Source: Dehalococcoidia bacterium
GTDB lineage: Bacteria > Chloroflexota > Dehalococcoidia > Dehalococcoidales > RBG-16-60-22
DNA length: 9,872 bases
Reading direction: 5' to 3'
Assembly (NCBI GenBank): GCA_030613665.1
Contig: JAUWLN010000059.1
Coordinates: forward strand, 1 to 9,872
The position numbers and the translations under genes were made by a program. The notes under the pieces were generated by a model, which made no database searches, was not told the DNA's origin, and saw nothing but the letters and a program-made list of their open reading frames with translations. Every line of letters begins with the position of its first letter. The first letter of the stretch is position 1. This document shows, piece by piece, positions 6,136 to 9,872 of this stretch.

Positions 6136-7413
6136 ATGGCAGACAAAGACGAAATCAGGCAAAAAGTGTTCCGCTTCATCGAAGGCAGGCGCGATGAAAT
6201 CGTTCACGACCTGAGCGGGCTGGTCCAGGTCCCCAGCGTGACCGGGCAGGAAGGTGAGGCTCAGAAATACATGCACCGTTTATACTCGGACCTGGGCTTG
6301 AAGGTAACATCACTGGACACCGACCTGGATAAAATGCTCCGCCACGAAGCCTATGTAAAATCGGATTTTGATTACCGCGGGCGGCCCAATATCGTTGGCG
6401 TCATGGAAGGCAACCCGTCGGCCAGGTCTCTGGTACTGAACGGACATATCGACGTGGTTCCCCCGGAACCGATTGTGGAATGGGAATTCCCGCCCTGGGA
6501 GGGAAGGGTTGTTGGTAACAAGCTCTACGGTCGCGGTGCCTGTGACATGAAGGCGGGGCTGATGGCCAACTACCACGCTTTGAAAGCCCTGCTGGAAACC
6601 GAGTTCAAACCAGAAGGCACGGTAATCCTGCAGAGCGTAATCGAGGAAGAACCGATGGCCGGTGGCGGGACACTCGCCTGCCTGGTCGAAGGCTTTACCG
6701 CCGATGCCCTTATCATTCCCGAGCCAAATATGAAGATAATGATTGCCCATCCCGGCATTCTTTTCTTCAAAGTCAGGGTAATCGGTAAGTCAGCCCATGC
6801 CGGCGCGGCGCACACCGGGGTCAACGCCATCGGCAAGATGAACCGGGTCTACGACGCTCTGGTGGAACTCGATGTAAGGCGGGCGCAGGATAACCACCAT
6901 CCGCTTTTTGAAAAGCACTCCGGCCGCTCCTGCCATCTGAATATCGGCACCTATCAGGCCGGCGACTGGATTTCAACCGTGCCGGGAAGTGCGGAGATTA
7001 CGTGTCGCATGTCCCACCTGCCCGCCGAAAACGCGGATGCGGTGAAGCATCAGGTCCAGCAGGCCGTTAAAAAAGCAGCGGAGGGCGACGAATGGCTGCG
7101 GCAGCACCCCCCGGAGGTTATCTGGTACGAAAAACAGGCAATCCCATGGGAACAGGCACCGGACGACCCGTTTATCCTGGCATTCAAGTCGGTTGCGGAC
7201 AGCACCCTGAAATCGAACGTCGAGGTTGCCGGGGCTACATGGGGCATGGATACCCGCCTGGCACCGTACTTCAACATGCCGGCTCTTTCCTTCGGGCCGG
7301 ACGGTGAGAATATTCACGGTGTGAATGAATATGTGGAAATTGACTCCGTGCTCGATTGCACGAAAGTGCTCGCCGCTTTCATCATGGACTGGTGCGGAGT
7401 GCCGACAAGTTAA
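6136..7413 (+). CDS. M20 family metallohydrolase, ArgE/DapE type deacylase
   Basis: This 425-residue enzyme should hydrolyse an amide (N-acyl amino acid, succinyl-diaminopimelate-like or peptide) using two metal ions. The catalytic domain shows LNGHIDVV at 101-108 (metal His104, Asp106), YGRGACDMKAG at 131-141 (bridging Asp137), VIEEEP at 168-173 (general base and metal Glu) and IIPEPN at 193-198 (metal ligand position). The last metal ligand is His394 in ENIHGVNEYV. The inserted dimerisation domain runs from about residue 206 (GILFFKVRVIGKSAHAG) to 325. These features match the acetylornithine deacetylase/DapE branch, but biosynthetic ArgE or DapE is usually 375-385 residues, so a catabolic or uncharacterised deacylase is more likely. 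AAGG at 6125-6128 supports the ATG. The next gene begins 15 nt after its stop, so the two M20 enzymes are probably cotranscribed. Confidence 0.88.
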   Translation: MADKDEIRQKVFRFIEGRRDEIVHDLSGLVQVPSVTGQEGEAQKYMHRLYSDLGLKVTSLDTDLDKMLRHEAYVKSDFDYRGRPNIVGVMEGNPSARSLVLNGHIDVVPPEPIVEWEFPPWEGRVVGNKLYGRGACDMKAGLMANYHALKALLETEFKPEGTVILQSVIEEEPMAGGGTLACLVEGFTADALIIPEPNMKIMIAHPGILFFKVRVIGKSAHAGAAHTGVNAIGKMNRVYDALVELDVRRAQDNHHPLFEKHSGRSCHLNIGTYQAGDWISTVPGSAEITCRMSHLPAENADAVKHQVQQAVKKAAEGDEWLRQHPPEVIWYEKQAIPWEQAPDDPFILAFKSVADSTLKSNVEVAGATWGMDTRLAPYFNMPALSFGPDGENIHGVNEYVEIDSVLDCTKVLAAFIMDWCGVPTS

Positions 7414-7428
7414 ACAACGGAGGCCAGA

Positions 7429-8679
7429 ATGAAAAATTTACAGGTTAACGGGGAAAGGCTGTGGGACACAATTATGGAGACCGCCAAATTTGGCGGCACC
7501 GAAAAAGGCGGCGTCTGCCGCCTGACGCTGTCCGACACCGACCGCCAGGTGCGCGACTGGCTGGCCCGGGAATGCGAGTCGGCCGGTTGCACCGTCAGCA
7601 TTGACGAAATGGGCAGCATCTTCGCCCGCCGTCCCGGGAAAGTCGATACGCTGCCGCCGATTGCCATCGGCAGCCACCTTGACACCCAGCCCACCGGGGG
7701 TAAATTCGACGGCATCGCCGGCGTCCTTTCTGGCCTTGAGGTACTGCGCACGCTGAACGAGGCCGGACATACCACCAGTGCCCCGCTGGAGCTTATCGAC
7801 TGGACCAACGAGGAAGGTTCCCGTTTCACACCGCCGATGCTGGCCTCCGGTGTGTTCTCCGGTGTTTTTGAACATGATTTTGCCTATGCCTCTGAAGACC
7901 GCGACGGGAAGAAGTTCGAGGCGGAGCTGGCGCGCATCGGCTACCGTGGTGAACGCAAATGCCCCGACCACAAACTTGGCGCCTACTTTGAGCTTCACAT
8001 CGAGCAGGGGCCGGTTCTGGAAAAAGAGGGCATTTTGATTGGCGCCGTCACCGGCATGCAGGGACAGAAGTGGTACGAGATAACCGTAACCGGACAGGAT
8101 GCCCATGCTGGCACCACTCCCATGCCCGCCCGCCACGACGCCATGGTGGCCTGCGCCCGGATGGTCGAGTCAATTCAAGCCATCGCCCTGAACCATGCCC
8201 CCCTTGCCGTGGCAACGGTCGGCCACGTGGTGGTCAAACCAAACTCAAGAAACGTGGTTCCGGGGTCGGTCTTTTTCACCGTCGACCTCCGCCACCCGGA
8301 TGAAGACGTGCTGCTCCAGATAGACCGGGAACTCAGGGAAATGGTGGATGCTACCGCCAGAGACTCGGGTGTGGAGGCCAGGCTGGTTAACAACTGGAAT
8401 GTCACTCCAATGGAGTTCGACCGGGAATGCATCAATCATGTGCGCAGTGCTGCGGAAAAGCTGGGTTACAGCCACCGCGACATTATTTCCGGAGCCGGCC
8501 ACGACGCCGTGTACGTCGCCAGGGTAGCGCCAACGGGCATGATTTTCATACCCTGCGAAAACGGCATCAGCCACAATGAACTGGAGAACACGAAGCCTGA
8601 ATTTATAGCGGCCGGCGCCAGCGTCCTTCTGCACGCCATCCTGGCCTGCGACGAAGCCAGGAACAAAACAACGCGCTGA
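7429..8679 (+). CDS. M20 family Zn-dependent amidase, N-carbamoyl-L-amino acid hydrolase / allantoate amidohydrolase type
   Basis: The 416-residue product belongs to the hydantoinase/carbamoylase branch of M20. This branch removes the carbamoyl group from N-carbamoyl amino acids, beta-ureidopropionate or allantoate, releasing CO2 and ammonia. Motifs in order are GSHLDT at 81-86 (metal His83, Asp85), GGKFDGIAG at 90-98 (bridging Asp94), WTNEEGSRF at 125-133 (Glu128/129), and ELHIEQGP at 188-195 (His190). GQDAHAGTTPMPARHDA at 222-238 carries the Gly-Thr-Thr substrate loop. SGAGHDA at 354-360 and ISHNE at 380-384 (metal His382) complete the set. Length is normal for the family (about 410). The start ATG has GGAGG at 7419-7423. 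No dihydropyrimidinase/hydantoinase, the usual partner, is in view, so the exact substrate is open. Its place directly behind another amide hydrolase suggests sequential trimming of one compound, which is inference. Confidence 0.9.
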   Translation: MKNLQVNGERLWDTIMETAKFGGTEKGGVCRLTLSDTDRQVRDWLARECESAGCTVSIDEMGSIFARRPGKVDTLPPIAIGSHLDTQPTGGKFDGIAGVLSGLEVLRTLNEAGHTTSAPLELIDWTNEEGSRFTPPMLASGVFSGVFEHDFAYASEDRDGKKFEAELARIGYRGERKCPDHKLGAYFELHIEQGPVLEKEGILIGAVTGMQGQKWYEITVTGQDAHAGTTPMPARHDAMVACARMVESIQAIALNHAPLAVATVGHVVVKPNSRNVVPGSVFFTVDLRHPDEDVLLQIDRELREMVDATARDSGVEARLVNNWNVTPMEFDRECINHVRSAAEKLGYSHRDIISGAGHDAVYVARVAPTGMIFIPCENGISHNELENTKPEFIAAGASVLLHAILACDEARNKTTR

Positions 8680-8687
8680 TTGACCGC

Positions 8688-8700
8688 TTTTAAGTTAAAA
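8688..8700. repeat. short AT-rich inverted repeat in the gap before the corrinoid gene
   Basis: TTTTAA and TTAAAA flank a single G, giving a perfect 13-base hyphenated palindrome. It sits in the 70-bp gap after the carbamoylase-type gene. It could be part of a promoter or operator for the corrinoid gene (TAAAAT at 8696-8701 resembles a -10 box), but no good -35 box lies at the proper distance, so the gap may simply be read through. Confidence 0.25.
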
Positions 8701-8736
8701 TTGAGCGAATAACTCCTCGAATCACTAACTGCTCTC

Positions 8737-8745
8737 AAGGAGGTG
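8737..8745 (+). promoter_or_regulatory. full-length Shine-Dalgarno sequence that fixes the corrinoid protein start
   Basis: AAGGAGGTG is complementary to the 3' end of bacterial 16S rRNA over nine bases, the strongest ribosome binding site in the window. It points to initiation at 8747-8752, where no ATG, GTG or TTG is present in any frame. In the corrinoid frame the codons there are ATT (8747) and ACG (8750). Confidence 0.75.
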
Positions 8746-8749
8746 CATT

Positions 8750-9418
8750 ACGTCTGATAATCTGCCGGAGATAAGAAAAGCCGTAGTCGAAGGTGATGAC
8801 AACCTGGCTGTGAAATTATCACAAGAAGCCCTAGAAGCTGGTATCCAGCCAGCGATTATAATAAGCAACGCATTGGTACCGGGTATTCAAGAGGCGGGAG
8901 AATTATGGAATAAGAACGTCTATTTCTGGCCGGATATTGTCATGAGCACCGAAGCTTTCCGGATAGCGATGGAGGTCCTTGAACCTCATCTATCCGCCGG
9001 GCAAATCGGAAGTACAGGGAAAGTGCTCATCGGCACCGTATCCGGTGACATGCACAACCTGGGTAAAAAGATAGTCATCGATATGCTGCGATGTGCCAAT
9101 TTCAATGTCACTGACCTGGGAGAAGACGTGCCCATGAAGACTTTTATAGACAAAATAATAGAAAGCAAGCCTGACATTCTGGGATTGGGCTGCTATATGA
9201 CTACCACCATGCCAGAGATGAGAAATATTATCACAGAGCTCAAGCACAGCGGGCTGCGGGACAGTGTCAGGGTGATTATCGGCGGGGTACCGATTAGCCA
9301 GGAGTTTGCCGACGAGATTGGAGCCGATGCCTGGGGCAAAGATGCTTTCGATGCCGTGGAGAAGGCCAGGCAACTGGTAACACAGGCTGAAATGCCAGAC
9401 GAAAAAGAAAAGGTTTAA
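8750..9418 (+). CDS. cobalamin-binding corrinoid protein (MtaC/MtbC/MttC-like) with a non-standard start codon
   Basis: This methyl-carrier protein holds a B12 cofactor and shuttles a methyl group between a substrate-specific methyltransferase and a second methyltransferase. Counting from ACG 8750 it has 222 residues, the family norm. An N-terminal helical cap (residues 1-85, with NALVPGIQEAGELW) precedes the B12-binding Rossmann domain. That domain has DMHNLG at 100-105, where His102 would be the lower cobalt ligand. GLGCYMTTTM at 145-154 (usually an SxL-type motif) and IIGG near 176-179 follow. ADAWGKDAFDAV is the usual C-terminal helix. The frame is open back to a TAA at 8726-8728, and residues encoded before the first GTG (8810) read SDNLPEIRKAVVEGDDNLA, clearly family sequence, so the GTG is not the natural start. 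With AAGGAGGTG at 8737-8745, ACG (one change from ATG) or ATT at 8747 must serve as start. It is followed 3 nt later by the UroD-type gene. Confidence 0.88.
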   Translation, partial: TSDNLPEIRKAVVEGDDNLAVKLSQEALEAGIQPAIIISNALVPGIQEAGELWNKNVYFWPDIVMSTEAFRIAMEVLEPHLSAGQIGSTGKVLIGTVSGDMHNLGKKIVIDMLRCANFNVTDLGEDVPMKTFIDKIIESKPDILGLGCYMTTTMPEMRNIITELKHSGLRDSVRVIIGGVPISQEFADEIGADAWGKDAFDAVEKARQLVTQAEMPDEKEKV

Positions 9419-9421
9419 ACG

Positions 9422-9872
9422 ATGACAGTCAAAGATTTCTTTATGAACCAAGACCGACCCTAGATTCGCGTCTTCGCCCAGATGCACGACCATGCCATGG
9501 CTCTCGCTGGCGTACCGGCCAGGACTTTCTACCGGGATGCCAGAGCCTTTGTTGATACCACAGCACTGGTGGCCGCGTACTATGATATGGATATCCTCCT
9601 GCCCGTCGCCGATGTGTACAATTTTGAGATTGAGGGTATGGGCGGAAAGATGATATACAGCGACAACGCCATGCCCACCGTTGACTTCCGCGACCCGCTG
9701 GTCAAGGAACCGGATGACCTGCGCCAACTAAAGACACCTGATTTTTACCGCGATGGCCGCCTGCCGTATGCCCTTGACTGCATAAAGTTCGGCACCGAAT
9801 ACGGGGTGTACCAGAGCCGGTTCTGCGCCCCATTCAGCATGGCAGTTGGCATGCGAAGCTATCCATCTCTTA
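9422..9872 (+). CDS. UroD/MtaA-family methyltransferase, N-terminal part, with in-frame TAG at codon 14 (3' end outside window)
   Basis: About 150 codons are visible before the window ends. The product looks like a uroporphyrinogen-decarboxylase-fold protein of the MtaA/O-demethylase type rather than a haem enzyme. The evidence is its N-terminal layout, the stretch DILLPVADVYNFEIEGMGGKMIY and the later APFSMAVG strand. The adjacent corrinoid gene (3-nt gap) supports a role in moving methyl groups to or from B12. Translation from ATG 9422 (AAAGG at 9409-9413, spacing 8) gives MTVKDFFMNQDRP, then TAG at 9461-9463, then IRVFAQMHDHAMALAG in the same frame. The family-like sequence on both sides suggests the amber codon replaced a sense codon. 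A restart at ATG 9482 has no ribosome binding site. The zinc-binding His/Cys residues expected later are beyond the window. It may be a pseudogene, a sequencing error, or a readthrough case. Confidence 0.75.

Noticed and set aside
8680..8749. Cobalamin riboswitch upstream of the corrinoid gene
   Set aside because: The gap is only 70 bases, too short for a B12 riboswitch, and I see no B12-box-like sequence.
9461..9463. Pyrrolysine insertion at the in-frame TAG
   Set aside because: Not accepted as the primary explanation: the position is at the N-terminus rather than the active site, UroD-type proteins are not known pyrrolysine proteins, and TAG serves as the normal stop for two other genes in the window.
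8990..9727. 245-codon open frame on the minus strand across the corrinoid and methyltransferase genes
   Set aside because: The opposite strand carries two recognisable families over the same bases; the antisense product shows no motif or plausible start signal.
1..9872. Mobile elements, CRISPR arrays, tRNA or rRNA genes
   Set aside because: Scanning by eye found no transposase or integrase motifs, no terminal inverted repeats, no regularly spaced repeats and no tRNA-like cloverleaf; intergenic gaps are all under 150 bases.

Overview
The window reads as ordinary bacterial chromosome, moderately GC-rich and densely coded, with ten genes or gene fragments on both strands and no mobile element, RNA gene or CRISPR array that I can see. 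The mix of an anaerobic-type corrinoid methyl carrier with a UroD/MtaA-family partner, M20 amidohydrolases, an enolase-superfamily enzyme, GlpX and a PPi-type phosphofructokinase would fit an anaerobic bacterium. My guess is Chloroflexota/Dehalococcoidia or a metabolically similar lineage. That placement is inference from gene content only, since no marker gene is present.

Left third (1-3755), sugar-phosphate node: the C-terminal end of an alpha/beta hydrolase is followed by glpX (class II fructose-1,6-bisphosphatase, + strand). Convergent to it is a two-gene minus-strand operon, phosphofructokinase then class II fructose-bisphosphate aldolase, with a 20 nt gap. All three enzymes act on fructose 1,6-bisphosphate. 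The phosphofructokinase carries the GGDD and PKTID residues typical of pyrophosphate-dependent enzymes, so this set could run in either the glycolytic or the gluconeogenic direction.

Middle (3756-5991): a divergent intergenic region holds a perfect 20-bp palindrome and a good sigma70-type promoter. To its right is a mandelate racemase/muconate lactonizing enzyme (enolase superfamily) gene whose last ~31 codons are displaced by one extra base in an A-run. An ornithine cyclodeaminase/mu-crystallin family gene lies convergent to it, and a well-formed promoter lies upstream of the latter.

Right third (6136-9872), amide hydrolysis and methyl transfer: an ArgE/DapE-type M20 deacylase and an M20 carbamoylase/allantoate-amidohydrolase type enzyme are 15 nt apart. 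After a 70-nt gap come a corrinoid protein and the start of a UroD/MtaA-family methyltransferase. The corrinoid gene has an excellent ribosome binding site but no ATG/GTG/TTG next to it (ACG, or ATT, lies in the start position). The methyltransferase gene has an in-frame TAG at codon 14. Together these look like part of a catabolic route that trims N-acyl or N-carbamoyl compounds and passes methyl groups to a corrinoid. The substrate cannot be read from the sequence.

The main points to re-check are the three coding anomalies (one frameshift, one lost start codon, one premature amber), the palindrome, and the PPi-type phosphofructokinase with an unusual TIDRD active-site loop. No gene-free stretch exceeds 150 bases. 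I do not see a clearly new multi-gene system.
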